Shown here: piece by piece, positions 1 to 6,595 of the stretch
How positions within the stretch are numbered: position 1 is the first letter of the stretch
Layout of the letters: the number at the start of each line of letters is the position of its first letter
Assembly: GCA_003551985.1 (NCBI GenBank)
Contig: PUOB01000415.1
Location: forward strand, 1 to 7,283
Reading direction: 5' to 3'
Source: Desulfobacteraceae bacterium
GTDB lineage: Bacteria; Desulfobacterota; Desulfobacteria; Desulfobacterales; Desulfosalsimonadaceae
DNA length: 7,283 bases
Program-made: the position numbers and the translations under genes
The notes under the pieces: generated by a model
What the model was told of the DNA's origin: nothing
Seen by the model: only the letters and a program-made list of their open reading frames with translations
The model's database searches: none

Positions 1-121
1 CAACCTGACGGCGTCGGTTGAGTTGATCACGCCGATTGCGATGGAAAAGGAGCTTCGTTTCGCAGTCCGTGAAGGGGGCCGGACAGTGGGCGCCGGCGTT
101 GTCAGTGAAATTCTGGAATAG
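1..121 (+). CDS. tuf: Elongation factor Tu, C-terminal end (partial)
   Basis: This is the 3' end of the EF-Tu gene; the 5' part lies outside the window. The first complete codon starts at base 2, and 39 residues are readable before a TAG stop at 119-121. The stretch [14 protein letters not shown] followed by [16 protein letters not shown] is the conserved end of domain III of EF-Tu. EF-Tu is the cytoplasmic GTPase that carries aminoacyl-tRNA to the ribosomal A site; domain III contributes to tRNA and EF-Ts binding. The stop lies 16 bases before rpsJ, so tuf and the S10 cluster are probably co-transcribed, the common arrangement when str and S10 operons are fused. The GTP-binding domain cannot be seen. 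The family call is very secure from the tail alone. Confidence 0.96.
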   Translation, partial: NLTASVELITPIAMEKELRFAVREGGRTVGAGVVSEILE

Positions 122-137
122 GTAAAAGTGAAAGATT

Positions 138-449
138 ATGATTACGAACACCAAAATTAGAATCCGGCTGAGAGCGTACGACCATCAGCTCCTGGATCAA
201 TCGGTAAGCGATATTGTCGATACGGCAAGAAAGACCGGCGCCCGGGTGGTCGGACCGATCCCTCTTCCCACGCGCATCAATAAGCACACGGTTCTTCGTT
301 CGCCTCACGTCAACAAGAAATCAAGAGAGCAGTTCGAAGTACGCACCCACAAAAGGCTGCTTGACATACAAGATCCGACGCAGCAGACCGTGGATGCGCT
401 TATGAAGCTGGACCTTTCCCCCGGTGTTGATGTTGATATTAAACTGTAG
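138..449 (+). CDS. rpsJ: 30S ribosomal protein S10 (NusE)
   Basis: S10 is a 30S head protein that also acts as NusE, binding NusB and NusG in transcription antitermination and transcription-translation coupling. The 103-residue length is that of the family. The N-terminal [17 protein letters not shown] (6-22) and the central [20 protein letters not shown] (39-58) are diagnostic; the loop from about 45 to 65 is the extended arm that reaches into the 30S head. The ATG at 138 gives the usual N-terminus. There is no good Shine-Dalgarno sequence before it: an AGGT at 120-123, overlapping the tuf stop, is too far away. Translation may therefore depend on ribosomes finishing tuf 16 bases upstream; this is inference. 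There is no room for a long regulatory leader of the kind found before rpsJ in E. coli. Confidence 0.98.
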   Translation: MITNTKIRIRLRAYDHQLLDQSVSDIVDTARKTGARVVGPIPLPTRINKHTVLRSPHVNKKSREQFEVRTHKRLLDIQDPTQQTVDALMKLDLSPGVDVDIKL

Positions 450-467
450 ATATGGCTTGGTGATGTT

Positions 468-1100
468 ATGAGCAAAGGTATTCTAGGCAAAAAATTGGGA
501 ATGACCAGCCTGTTTGGCAGCAACGGGGAATATATCCCGGTGACGGTTATAGAAGCGGGTCCCTGCACGGTAACCCAGATCAAGACAACGGCCAATGACG
601 GCTATAATGCGCTTCAGCTTGGATTTGGCGTGAAAAAGAAATCCCGGGTCAACAAGCCGGTGCAAGGCCACTTCGATAAAAGCGGCGGCGAGTGCTATGC
701 TTATCTCCGCGAATTTAAGGTGGATAACCCGGCGGATTTCAAGCTCGGCCAACGTGTTACGCTGGACATGTTTTCCGTCGGTGACAAAATTGACGTTTCC
801 GGCAGGAACAAGGGGCGGGGGTTTAGCGGCGTCACCAAGCGGCACGGATTCTCCCTGGGCCGGAAGACCCATGGGAGCCACAATTACAGGAAGCCGGGAT
901 CAATCGGTCAAAGCGCGTGGCCTGCAAAAGTCGCAAAGGGTAAAAAAATGCCCGGCCGATACGGAAATGTCCGTCAAACCATGCGAAATCTTGAGGTCGT
1001 TGATATCCGGCCCGAGCTGAACCTGCTTTTGGTCAAGGGAGCGGTTCCGGGACCGGCCAACGCGACGATTGAAATCAAAAAACCAAAGACTGCCGCATAA
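468..1100 (+). CDS. rplC: 50S ribosomal protein L3
   Basis: L3 is an early-assembly 50S protein whose long internal extension reaches towards the peptidyl transferase centre. The 210 residues match the family (209 in E. coli). Visible landmarks are [13 protein letters not shown] (4-16), [18 protein letters not shown] (111-128), the loop [20 protein letters not shown] (135-154) and the C-terminal [11 protein letters not shown] (187-197). Gln148 in GSIGQ aligns with the glutamine (Gln150) that PrmB methylates in E. coli; whether it is modified here is unknown. The ATG at 468 follows GGTGAT at 459-464, which matches the 3' half of the extended Shine-Dalgarno consensus rather than its GGAGG core, in the right register. 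The rpsJ stop is 18 bases upstream. The start is well supported by alignment to the family. Confidence 0.98.
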   Translation: MSKGILGKKLGMTSLFGSNGEYIPVTVIEAGPCTVTQIKTTANDGYNALQLGFGVKKKSRVNKPVQGHFDKSGGECYAYLREFKVDNPADFKLGQRVTLDMFSVGDKIDVSGRNKGRGFSGVTKRHGFSLGRKTHGSHNYRKPGSIGQSAWPAKVAKGKKMPGRYGNVRQTMRNLEVVDIRPELNLLLVKGAVPGPANATIEIKKPKTAA

Positions 1101-1101
1101 T

Positions 1102-1130
1102 CGCCTGGCAAAACGTTTTTGGGGCAGGCG
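1102..1130 (+). promoter_or_regulatory. Candidate hairpin in the rplC-rplD gap
   Basis: CGCCTG (1102-1107) is the perfect reverse complement of CAGGCG (1125-1130). Inside, C1109 and AAAA (1110-1113) can pair with TTTT (1117-1120) and G1121, leaving a three-base loop and a small asymmetric internal loop (G1108 against three G). The hairpin sits 25 bases before the rplD start and fills about half of the 55-base gap. No T-tract follows it, so it is not a typical intrinsic terminator. An mRNA stability, processing or autoregulatory element is possible. The pairing is seen in the sequence; the function is not known. Confidence 0.35.
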
Positions 1131-1155
1131 CGGGCAATACATAAAGAGGGATACA

Positions 1156-1779
1156 ATGGCTGTCGTTGAGGTCAAAAATACAAACGGTGAGAAGGTTTCG
1201 GAAGTCGAGTTGTCCGATGAGATCTTTAATGTACCGGTTAAAAAAAGCGTTTTGCATGAAGTCGTCCGTATGCAGATGGCATCAAAGCGCAGGGGAACGG
1301 CTTCGGTGAAGAGGCGGTCCGATGTGGCCGGCTCCACCAGCAAGCTGTATCGCCAGAAAGGAACCGGAAGGGCCAGGCGGGGTGACATCAAGAGCCCGAT
1401 TCTTCGCGGCGGGGGCGTCATTTTCGGCCCGGAACCCCGGTCCTATGCATTCAAGGTTCCTAAAAAGGTGAGGCGGCTGGCGCTCAAAATGGCCCTTTCC
1501 AGTAAGCTGCAGAGTCAATGCGTTATTGTGCTTGACGGATTCGCGCTTGATGAGGTAAAGACAAAGGCCGTCGCAGCAACCATAAAGCATCTCGAGCTTA
1601 AAAAACCTCTGATCGTCACCGGCGCCAGGGATGAAACCCTCGAGTTGTCATCCAGAAACATACCCGGCGTTAAAGTACTGCGGGTCGAAGGGCTGAATGT
1701 CTACGACATTTTGAACCACGAAACGCTCGTGCTTATACAGCCGTCGATCAAGCAAATCGAGGGGAGGTTTGCGGCATGA
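1156..1779 (+). CDS. rplD: 50S ribosomal protein L4
   Basis: L4 is an early-assembly 50S protein whose extended loop lines the nascent peptide exit tunnel. In E. coli it also represses its own operon through the S10 leader. I place the start at the ATG at 1156, giving 207 residues (201 in E. coli) beginning MAVVEV. It has AAGAGGG at 1144-1150 five bases upstream. The frame is open further upstream to an ATG at 1069, but that would overlap the end of rplC and add 29 residues not typical of L4. Landmarks are [13 protein letters not shown] (45-57), [17 protein letters not shown] (65-81) and [14 protein letters not shown] (84-97); these form the tunnel loop. The stop overlaps the rplW start as ATGA. 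The E. coli-style L4 target upstream of rpsJ cannot exist here because tuf abuts rpsJ. Confidence 0.97.
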   Translation: MAVVEVKNTNGEKVSEVELSDEIFNVPVKKSVLHEVVRMQMASKRRGTASVKRRSDVAGSTSKLYRQKGTGRARRGDIKSPILRGGGVIFGPEPRSYAFKVPKKVRRLALKMALSSKLQSQCVIVLDGFALDEVKTKAVAATIKHLELKKPLIVTGARDETLELSSRNIPGVKVLRVEGLNVYDILNHETLVLIQPSIKQIEGRFAA

Positions 1780-2063
1780 AGGATCATGAAGTCATACTCG
1801 GACCGGTCGATACGGAAAAGAGCAACGTCCAGAAGGAAGATCTCGATCAATTGACCTTCGAGGTTGCAAAAAGTGCCAACCGGGTTCAGGTCAGAAAAGC
1901 CATCGAATCTGTTTTCGATGTCAAGGTGGCATCGGTTCGCACGTTGAACGTCAAGGGAAAAACGAAACGTCGCGGCCGCATTATGGGCAAACGCAAGGAT
2001 TGGAAAAAGGCGGTTGTAAAGCTTGTGCCCGGGCATCGGATCAAATTTTTTGAAGGCGTATAA
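1776..2063 (+). CDS. rplW: 50S ribosomal protein L23
   Basis: L23 sits at the exit of the nascent peptide tunnel and is the docking site for trigger factor and SRP. The 95 residues fit the family (100 in E. coli). The N-terminal [11 protein letters not shown] (6-16) corresponds to the usual signature with TEKS; here glycine and aspartate stand where many relatives have a basic and a hydrophobic residue. [20 protein letters not shown] (28-47) and [11 protein letters not shown] (57-67) are typical, as is the [12 protein letters not shown] block (71-82). The ATG overlaps the rplD stop as ATGA. A strong GGAGG (1763-1767) inside the end of rplD lies eight bases upstream. This suggests both independent initiation and coupling to L4, its assembly neighbour. 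Confidence 0.97.
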   Translation: MKDHEVILGPVDTEKSNVQKEDLDQLTFEVAKSANRVQVRKAIESVFDVKVASVRTLNVKGKTKRRGRIMGKRKDWKKAVVKLVPGHRIKFFEGV

Positions 2064-2078
2064 GCGGGGTGGATTTAA

Positions 2079-2912
2079 ATGGCGATTAAAAAAGTAAAAC
2101 CAACATCCGATGGAAGACGCTTCCAGACGTATTCAACCTACGAGGAAGTGACCAAAACCAAGCCTGAGAAAAGTCTTACCCGGATTATTAAGAAAACCGG
2201 GGGCAGAAACGCAAACGGTCACATGACCGCAAGGCACAGGGGCGGGGGGAACAAGCGTTTTTATCGGATTATTGATTTCAAGCGCAACAAGGACGGGATT
2301 CCGGCCAAAGTGGCGTCCATTGAATATGACCCCAACCGTTCGGCCAGAATCGCCCTGCTTCATTATGCAGACGGTGAAAAACGCTACATTATAGCGCCGG
2401 TGAAGGTTTCAGTGGGGGATATGCTGATGTCCGGGCCGGATGCCGAGATCAAGCCGGGGAACTGCCTTCCCTTAAGCAAAATTCCGCTGGGGACGCATGT
2501 CCATAACATTGAGCTTCAAACGGGCCGGGGCGGACAGATGGTCAAGAGCGCCGGTGCCTTTGCGCAGCTGATGGCCAAGGAAGGGAAGTATGCCACGATA
2601 AAGCTGCCTTCCGGTGAAGTACGGCTGGTGCTGGTTGCCAACCGGGCGACGATCGGGCAGGTCGGCAACATGGATCATTCCAACATATCGCTGGGCAAGG
2701 CCGGTCGGAAACGGCATTTGGGTCGGCGTCCGCGCACAAGGGCCGTTGTTATGAATCCGGTGGACCATCCGATGGGCGGCGGCGAGGGCCGTTCTTCAGG
2801 CGGACGGCATCCATGCTCCCCTTGGGGCATGCCGGCCAAGGGATACCGCACGCGCAATCCCAATAAGCAGAGTTCACGATTGATCGTGAAAAGGCGTAAG
2901 AAGAAAAAGTAA
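2079..2912 (+). CDS. rplB: 50S ribosomal protein L2
   Basis: L2 is a large, highly conserved 50S protein needed for subunit joining, tRNA binding and peptidyl transferase activity. The 277 residues fit the family (273 in E. coli). Typical blocks are [17 protein letters not shown] (41-57), [15 protein letters not shown] (62-76), [12 protein letters not shown] (83-94) and [20 protein letters not shown] (226-245). His230 aligns with the histidine studied as His229 in E. coli and is kept; the next histidine of the common VDHPHGGGEG motif is methionine here (Met232). The tail is strongly basic, ending in a KKKK run. GGGGTG (2066-2071) is the likely ribosome binding site. The rplW stop is 15 bases upstream and rpsS starts 21 bases after the stop. 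Confidence 0.98.
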   Translation: MAIKKVKPTSDGRRFQTYSTYEEVTKTKPEKSLTRIIKKTGGRNANGHMTARHRGGGNKRFYRIIDFKRNKDGIPAKVASIEYDPNRSARIALLHYADGEKRYIIAPVKVSVGDMLMSGPDAEIKPGNCLPLSKIPLGTHVHNIELQTGRGGQMVKSAGAFAQLMAKEGKYATIKLPSGEVRLVLVANRATIGQVGNMDHSNISLGKAGRKRHLGRRPRTRAVVMNPVDHPMGGGEGRSSGGRHPCSPWGMPAKGYRTRNPNKQSSRLIVKRRKKKK

Positions 2913-2933
2913 CGCAACACTACAGGAGCGATT

Positions 2934-3215
2934 ATGCCGCGGTCGTTGAAAAAAGGGCCTTATGTGGACCCCAAGTTGTTCAAGAAAATCAATTACGCTC
3001 AGGAAACCCGGTCATCGAAAGTGATCAAGACGTGGTCCAGGCGTTCTACCATAGTCCCTGAAATGGTCGGCCTGACGGTTGCAGTCTACAACGGGAAAAA
3101 GTTCATACCGGTATTTGTTACTGAAAACATGGTCGGTCACAAGCTTGGCGAATTTTCTCCCTCCCGGACGTTCTACGGACATGCCGGCGACAAGAAATCG
3201 AAAATGAAGAAATAG
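2934..3215 (+). CDS. rpsS: 30S ribosomal protein S19
   Basis: S19 lies in the 30S head, where it pairs with S13, contacts A-site tRNA and forms part of an intersubunit bridge. The 93 residues match the family (92 in E. coli). The N-terminus [14 protein letters not shown] (2-15) and the blocks [14 protein letters not shown] (33-46), [20 protein letters not shown] (52-71) and GEFSPSRTF (72-80) are diagnostic. AGGAG at 2924-2928 lies five bases before the ATG. The C-terminus is lysine-rich, as is usual. The gap that follows, 65 bases, is the largest in the window and contains inverted repeats described separately. Confidence 0.98.
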   Translation: MPRSLKKGPYVDPKLFKKINYAQETRSSKVIKTWSRRSTIVPEMVGLTVAVYNGKKFIPVFVTENMVGHKLGEFSPSRTFYGHAGDKKSKMKK

Positions 3216-3223
3216 TGGCCGGG

Positions 3224-3255
3224 CGAAAAACAGGATTTTTCGTTGAGTCACGAAA
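3224..3255 (+). promoter_or_regulatory. Two mutually exclusive hairpins in the rpsS-rplV gap
   Basis: CGAAAAA (3224-3230), loop CAGGA, TTTTTCG (3236-3242) is a perfect 7-bp inverted repeat that two G-U pairs could extend outward. The right arm can instead pair downstream: TTTCG (3238-3242) with CGAAA (3251-3255) across an eight-base loop. The two stems share 3238-3242, so only one can form. A further CGAAAA lies at 3199-3204, inside the end of rpsS. There is no T-tract after either stem to make a terminator, and the rplV ribosome binding site (GAGG, 3267-3270) lies outside both stems. The pairing is seen; any switch function is speculation. Confidence 0.3.
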
Positions 3256-3280
3256 TAAACCATATTGAGGAATTGCAGAT

Positions 3281-3619
3281 ATGGATGTCAAGGCATCGGG
3301 AAAATACATGCGTATATCGGCTCAGAAGGTTCGCCGGATCGTCGGGGCTGTTAAGGGCAAGCCGGTTGAGAACGGGCTCAATACACTGAAGTTCATGCCC
3401 CAGAAATCGGCTAAAATCGTTGAAAAGATTCTACGCTCTGCGGTGGCGAATGCGGATAACCGGGGGAACCTCGATGTGGACGCCCTGGTCATCAAAAATG
3501 TCATTGTCGATGAAGGCCCTACGGCAAAGCGGTTCCGGCCGCGCGCCCGGGGGCGGTCGACGCGGATTTTAAAGCGCACAAGCCACATCACGGTCATCGT
3601 CGGCGAAGGCAACGCATAG
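3281..3619 (+). CDS. rplV: 50S ribosomal protein L22
   Basis: L22 is a 50S protein whose long beta hairpin, together with the L4 loop, forms the narrow part of the peptide exit tunnel; changes in it can give macrolide resistance. The 112 residues match the family (110 in E. coli). The N-terminal [20 protein letters not shown] (8-27), [17 protein letters not shown] (53-69) and the hairpin with [20 protein letters not shown] (83-102) are typical. The hairpin has the usual length, with no visible insertion or deletion. The ATG at 3281 is preceded by GAGG at 3267-3270, and a TGA in the same frame (3266-3268) rules out a start much further upstream. The next gene, rpsC, begins 23 bases after the stop. 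Confidence 0.98.
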   Translation: MDVKASGKYMRISAQKVRRIVGAVKGKPVENGLNTLKFMPQKSAKIVEKILRSAVANADNRGNLDVDALVIKNVIVDEGPTAKRFRPRARGRSTRILKRTSHITVIVGEGNA

Positions 3620-3627
3620 GATAAAAT

Positions 3628-3636
3628 TAAGGAGGT
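3628..3636 (+). promoter_or_regulatory. Very strong ribosome binding site of rpsC
   Basis: TAAGGAGGT is a nine-base match to the complement of the 16S rRNA 3' end. Its GGAGG (3631-3635) lies seven bases before the TTG at 3643. This settles the start of rpsC at an unusual codon, and the strong pairing may compensate for it. Confidence 0.85.
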
Positions 3637-3642
3637 TGCGGC

Positions 3643-4311
3643 TTGGGTCAGAAAGTCAATCCCATAGGGATGCGGTTGGGTGTCAATCGCACATGGAGTT
3701 CGCGGTGGTTTGCCGGCAAGGATTATCCGGCAAATGTTTATGAAGACCATAATATCCGCACGTTTTTGAAGAAAAAACTGAATCATGCGGGCATTTCAAA
3801 AATTGAGATCGAGCGGTCTTCAAAGAGAATTAAATTGAGGATACACGCGGCGCGCCCCGGTATCATAATCGGTAAAAAAGGCGCTGAAATCGAATCCTTG
3901 AAAAAAGAGCTCGGAAAAGTGGTTTCAGCGGAATCGATTATGGTCGACATAAACGAAGTTCGGAAACCCGAGCTCGACGCCCAGCTTGTCGCCGAAAATG
4001 TCGCCAACCAGCTTGTTCGACGCGTCGCCTTCAGGCGCGCCATTAAGCGGTGCGTCTCATCGGCGATGCGTTTCGGGGCCCAGGGCATAAAGATTATATG
4101 TGCAGGGCGTCTCGGCGGGGCGGAAATGGCCCGCACCGAATGGTACAAGGAGGGGCGGATCCCTTTGCATACGCTTCGGGCGGACATTGATTACGGCCTT
4201 GCCGAGGCGAAAACGACATACGGCACTATCGGCATAAAGGTATACATATTCAAGGGTGAAATTCTCGATGATCGTATGGCCGCCACCGCTGCTGTTGCTG
4301 AGCCGAAGTAA
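3643..4311 (+). CDS. rpsC: 30S ribosomal protein S3
   Basis: S3 lies on the solvent side of the 30S head at the mRNA entry channel, where it helps unwind mRNA. The start is TTG at 3643, giving (M)[12 protein letters not shown], the invariant S3 N-terminus, so this start is secure. The 222 residues are slightly shorter than E. coli S3 (233) because the C-terminal tail is short. A type II KH domain is visible with its GKKG loop at 77-80 in [13 protein letters not shown]. Arg131, Arg132 and Lys135 in FRRAIK match the residues tied to helicase activity in E. coli. The C-terminal domain carries [17 protein letters not shown] (155-171) and [10 protein letters not shown] (176-185). The gene lies between rplV and rplP, as in the canonical S10 order. 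Confidence 0.98.
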   Translation: MGQKVNPIGMRLGVNRTWSSRWFAGKDYPANVYEDHNIRTFLKKKLNHAGISKIEIERSSKRIKLRIHAARPGIIIGKKGAEIESLKKELGKVVSAESIMVDINEVRKPELDAQLVAENVANQLVRRVAFRRAIKRCVSSAMRFGAQGIKIICAGRLGGAEMARTEWYKEGRIPLHTLRADIDYGLAEAKTTYGTIGIKVYIFKGEILDDRMAATAAVAEPK

Positions 4312-4327
4312 CTTACAGGAGTAAATC

Positions 4328-4741
4328 ATGCTGAGTCCCAAGAAGGTTAAATATAGAAAAAAACAGAAAGGCCGGATGCGGGGGAAGGCCCAGCGCGGTT
4401 CGAGCCTGAATTTTGGCGACTACGGCCTTAAGGCGGTCGAGTGCGGGACTATCACCAACCGCCAGATCGAGGCGGCCCGTATTGCCATGACACGTAAGGT
4501 AAAGCGCGGCGGCAAAATGTGGATCCGGGTTTTTCCGGACAAGCCGTATACCAAGAAGCCGGCCGAGGTGCGGATGGGTAAGGGAAAGGGTGCCCCCGAA
4601 GGGTGGGTGGCTGTTATAAAGCCCGGCCGCATTCTTTATGAGATGGAAGGTGTTCCGAGAGACCTTGCGTTTGAGGCGCTTCGCCTTGCTTCGCACAAGT
4701 TGTCCGTTAAAACCAAGGTCGTTGAAAGGAGTCAAATCTGA
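4328..4741 (+). CDS. rplP: 50S ribosomal protein L16
   Basis: L16 is a late-assembly 50S protein near the A site and central protuberance, needed for A-site tRNA placement and peptidyl transferase activity. The 137 residues match the family (136 in E. coli). The N-terminus [20 protein letters not shown] (2-21) is typical, as are [13 protein letters not shown] (44-56), [14 protein letters not shown] (65-78) and [15 protein letters not shown] (81-95). Arg82 aligns with the arginine (Arg81) hydroxylated in E. coli; modification here is not known. ACAGGAG at 4315-4321 lies six bases before the ATG. The TGA stop shares one base with the rpmC start (TGATG). Confidence 0.98.
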   Translation: MLSPKKVKYRKKQKGRMRGKAQRGSSLNFGDYGLKAVECGTITNRQIEAARIAMTRKVKRGGKMWIRVFPDKPYTKKPAEVRMGKGKGAPEGWVAVIKPGRILYEMEGVPRDLAFEALRLASHKLSVKTKVVERSQI

Positions 4742-4938
4742 TGAAAGCACAGGAACTCCGCAAACTGAAACCCAGTGAACTCGAAAGCAAATTTGAGGAG
4801 CTGGTGGAAGCCCATTTTAACATGCGTTTTCAGCAGAAAATCGGTCAATTGGAAAATACCAGCAGGCTCAGGCAGGTCAGCCGTGAAATCGCCCGATTGA
4901 AAACGATCCGGCGGGAAAAAGAATTAAACATCAGGTAG
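4741..4938 (+). CDS. rpmC: 50S ribosomal protein L29
   Basis: L29 is a small helical protein next to L23 at the peptide tunnel exit, part of the docking area for chaperones and targeting factors. The 65 residues match the family (63 in E. coli). The sequence is two long charged helices: KAQELRKLKPSELESKFEEL at 2-21, then a second helix from about 40 to 62. The loop carries MRFQQKIGQLENTSRLRQV (28-46), the family signature area. Its ATG overlaps the rplP stop by one base (TGATG). AAAGGAGT at 4725-4732, inside the end of rplP, lies eight bases upstream, so both coupling to L16 and direct initiation are plausible. Confidence 0.97.
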   Translation: MKAQELRKLKPSELESKFEELVEAHFNMRFQQKIGQLENTSRLRQVSREIARLKTIRREKELNIR

Positions 4939-4958
4939 ATCATCAAAGACGGGTTGAT

Positions 4959-5222
4959 ATGAAAAATAGACGGGGTATGAAAAGACAGCTTGTGGGCACG
5001 GTTTTGAGCAATAAAATGGACAAGACCGCGACGATCCAGGTAGAAAGGCTTATACAGCATCCTGCTTACCGCAAGTATATCCGGCGGCGGGCCCGGTTTG
5101 CGGCCCATGATGAAAGAAATGAATGCGGTATCGGGGATCGTGTCTTGATTTCCGAATCAAGGCCCTTGAGCAAAACGAAACGGTGGCAGGTAAGCCGCAT
5201 TCTTGAAAAAGCGGTTTCATGA
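4959..5222 (+). CDS. rpsQ: 30S ribosomal protein S17
   Basis: S17 is a primary 16S rRNA-binding protein of the 30S body with an OB fold. The 87 residues fit the family (84 in E. coli). LVGTVLSNKMDKTATIQVER (11-30), HPAYRKYIRRRARFAAHDE (34-52), GIGDRVLISESRPLSKTKRW (57-76) are diagnostic. The ATG at 4959 gives a basic N-terminus like relatives. An in-frame ATG at 4977 would give 81 residues, but its GGGG is only one base away; neither start has a strong Shine-Dalgarno sequence, and GGG at 4951-4953 is the best for the first. The last gene of the S10 cluster, it is followed after 17 bases by rplN, with no terminator or promoter between. Confidence 0.95.
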   Translation: MKNRRGMKRQLVGTVLSNKMDKTATIQVERLIQHPAYRKYIRRRARFAAHDERNECGIGDRVLISESRPLSKTKRWQVSRILEKAVS

Positions 5223-5239
5223 TATAGGGGATATGAGAA

Positions 5240-5608
5240 ATGATTCAATCGGAGACGAGATTGTCTGTAGCAGACAATTCGGGCGCTAAAGAGGTATACT
5301 GCATTAAGGTTCTTGGCGGTTCACGCAGGCGATATGCGAGTATCGGGGATATTATCGTGGTCAGCGTCAAGGAGGCGATTCCCAACTCCAAGGTTAAAAA
5401 AGGCGATGTTTTGAAAGCGGTTGTTGTCCGGACCAAAAAGGAGATACGGCGCCCCGATGGTTCTTATATCCGGTTTGACGACAATTCCGCCGTGCTCATC
5501 AATGCGCACAGGGAACCCATCGGCACCCGGATTTTCGGTCCCGTCGCCAGAGAGCTCAGGGCCGGCCGGTTCATGAAGATCATTTCACTGGCACCCGAAG
5601 TGTTGTAG
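5240..5608 (+). CDS. rplN: 50S ribosomal protein L14
   Basis: L14 is a very conserved 50S protein at the subunit interface; it forms an intersubunit bridge with 16S rRNA and is the binding site of the silencing factor RsfS. The 122 residues are close to the family standard. Visible signatures are [17 protein letters not shown] (11-27), [13 protein letters not shown] (36-48), [20 protein letters not shown] (61-80) and [13 protein letters not shown] (95-107). AGGGGAT (5226-5232) serves as the ribosome binding site seven bases before the ATG. This is the first gene of the spc cluster. In E. coli a promoter precedes it, but the 17-base gap here leaves no room for one outside rpsQ. Confidence 0.98.
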   Translation: MIQSETRLSVADNSGAKEVYCIKVLGGSRRRYASIGDIIVVSVKEAIPNSKVKKGDVLKAVVVRTKKEIRRPDGSYIRFDDNSAVLINAHREPIGTRIFGPVARELRAGRFMKIISLAPEVL

Positions 5609-5638
5609 TGCCCGATAAATATCAGTTTTATGTTATGT

Positions 5639-5643
5639 AAGGA
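5639..5643 (+). promoter_or_regulatory. Ribosome binding site deciding the rplX start
   Basis: AAGGA lies ten bases before the ATG at 5654 and only one base before the in-frame ATG at 5645. No such site precedes the in-frame ATG at 5630. The spacing favours 5654. Confidence 0.6.
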
Positions 5644-5653
5644 TATGCGGATC

Positions 5654-5986
5654 ATGCAAAAACAGGAAAGCACACGCATTAAAAAAGAAGATAAAGTAAA
5701 GATCATTGCGGGGAAGGATCGTGGAAAAATCGGCAAAGTGATCCGCGTCGACAAAAAAAAGAACCGGTTGCTTGTCGAAAAGGCCAACATGATCAAGCGG
5801 CATGTTAAGCCTACCGCAAAAAACCCCCAGGGCGGCATAATGGAGGGGGAGGGTCCGATCCACTGGTCCAATGTCATGATCATGTGCGGCAAATGCGTCA
5901 AGCCAGCCCGCATCAGGATAAAACGGACCGATAGCGGCGAAAAGGTCCGCACCTGTTCCAAGTGCAATGAAAACCTGGATTCTTAG
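5654..5986 (+). CDS. rplX: 50S ribosomal protein L24 with zinc-finger-like tail
   Basis: L24 starts assembly of the 50S subunit and sits near the tunnel exit. I chose the ATG at 5654 (110 residues, E. coli 104); in-frame ATGs at 5630 and 5645 have no usable ribosome binding site. The KOW domain is visible as [20 protein letters not shown] (15-34), followed by [16 protein letters not shown] (39-54) and the conserved [17 protein letters not shown] (59-75). The C-terminal part has Cys78 and Cys81 (CGKC) and Cys101 and Cys104 (CSKC), spaced as a zinc ribbon; E. coli L24 lacks these cysteines, while other bacteria have them. Zinc binding is inferred, not shown. The gene lies between rplN and rplE in the normal spc order. 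Confidence 0.95.
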   Translation: MQKQESTRIKKEDKVKIIAGKDRGKIGKVIRVDKKKNRLLVEKANMIKRHVKPTAKNPQGGIMEGEGPIHWSNVMIMCGKCVKPARIRIKRTDSGEKVRTCSKCNENLDS

Positions 5987-6005
5987 ATTCCAAGCAGGGG
6001 ATATA

Positions 6006-6024
6006 TTACCGGAGGGGTAAGGAG
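6006..6024 (+). promoter_or_regulatory. Hairpin with Shine-Dalgarno in the loop, plus second site, before rplE
   Basis: TTACC (6006-6010) and GGTAA (6016-6020) form a perfect 5-bp stem with the loop GGAGG (6011-6015), the exact Shine-Dalgarno core, 11 bases before the rplE ATG. A second GGAG (6021-6024) follows, only two bases before the ATG and probably too close to work well. In E. coli this same rplX-rplE junction is where S8 represses the spc operon. The stem is short and no resemblance to the S8 target was established. Confidence 0.4.
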
Positions 6025-6026
6025 TC

Positions 6027-6563
6027 ATGTCGTTGAAAACGTATTATGAAAACGAGGTCGCACCGAAGCTTAAAGAGACCTTTGCGTACAAGAATATCCA
6101 CCAGATTCCGAAAATCGAAAAGATTGTCGTGAACATGGGACTTGGTGAGGCGATCCAGAATATAAAGGTCCTTGATTCGGCCCAGGCGGAGTTAAAGATG
6201 ATCACCGGCCAGGCGCCTGTGGTAACGCGCGCCAAAAAATCCATTGCGGCGTTCAAGCTTCGCGAGGGGATGCCCATCGGATGCATGGTGACGCTGCGTC
6301 AAAAGCGCATGTGGGATTTTTTTGAAAAACTGGTCAACATTACCCTGCCGCGTGTCCGGGACTTTCGCGGGATTTCAGGAAAAGCGTTTGACGGGTACGG
6401 CAATTATACACTTGGCATAAAGGAACAGATCATATTCCCGGAGATTGATTATGACAAGGTTGATGCCGTAAAAGGAATGAATATAACGATCGTCACCACT
6501 GCCAGAAATAACGCAGAGGGCAAGGAAATGCTGAAGTTGCTCGGCATGCCGTTTCGCAATTAA
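6027..6563 (+). CDS. rplE: 50S ribosomal protein L5
   Basis: L5 binds 5S rRNA, forms part of the central protuberance and touches P-site tRNA and the 30S head. The 178 residues match the family (179 in E. coli). Landmarks are [16 protein letters not shown] (27-42), [20 protein letters not shown] (59-78), [13 protein letters not shown] (79-91), [11 protein letters not shown] (107-117) and [19 protein letters not shown] (125-143). The ATG at 6027 gives the usual N-terminus [12 protein letters not shown]. It is preceded by GGAGGGG (6011-6017), well spaced, and by a closer GGAG. The 40-base gap after rplX is longer than most here and contains the small hairpin reported separately. Confidence 0.98.
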   Translation: MSLKTYYENEVAPKLKETFAYKNIHQIPKIEKIVVNMGLGEAIQNIKVLDSAQAELKMITGQAPVVTRAKKSIAAFKLREGMPIGCMVTLRQKRMWDFFEKLVNITLPRVRDFRGISGKAFDGYGNYTLGIKEQIIFPEIDYDKVDAVKGMNITIVTTARNNAEGKEMLKLLGMPFRN

Positions 6564-6595
6564 CCCCGACAGTATTTGTCCGTTTCCGCAGTGAC

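Noticed and set aside
1102..1130. Hairpin read as an intrinsic terminator between rplC and rplD
   Set aside because: No T-tract follows; the next bases are GC-rich (CGGGC). Ending transcription within a ribosomal protein operon would also make little sense.
1069..1155. Upstream extension of rplD by 29 residues from an ATG at 1069
   Set aside because: It would overlap the end of rplC by 32 bases, has no L4 homology in the added part, and the ATG at 1156 has its own ribosome binding site and gives the normal L4 N-terminus.
900..1421. Antisense reading frame of 173 codons across rplC and rplD
   Set aside because: It is an uninterrupted frame opposite two certain ribosomal genes, spans their junction, has no recognisable family and no sensible context.
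3243..3266. TTGAGT and CATATT as a promoter before rplV
   Set aside because: The spacer is only 12 bases, too short for a sigma-70 type promoter.
3322..3786. Antisense reading frame of 154 codons across rplV and rpsC
   Set aside because: It is a shadow of two highly conserved genes on the other strand. The arginine- and serine-rich composition looks like a byproduct of their codons.
5464..6028. Antisense frames of 167 and 131 codons opposite rplN and rplX
   Set aside because: They overlap each other and certain sense genes, with no known domain or initiation context.
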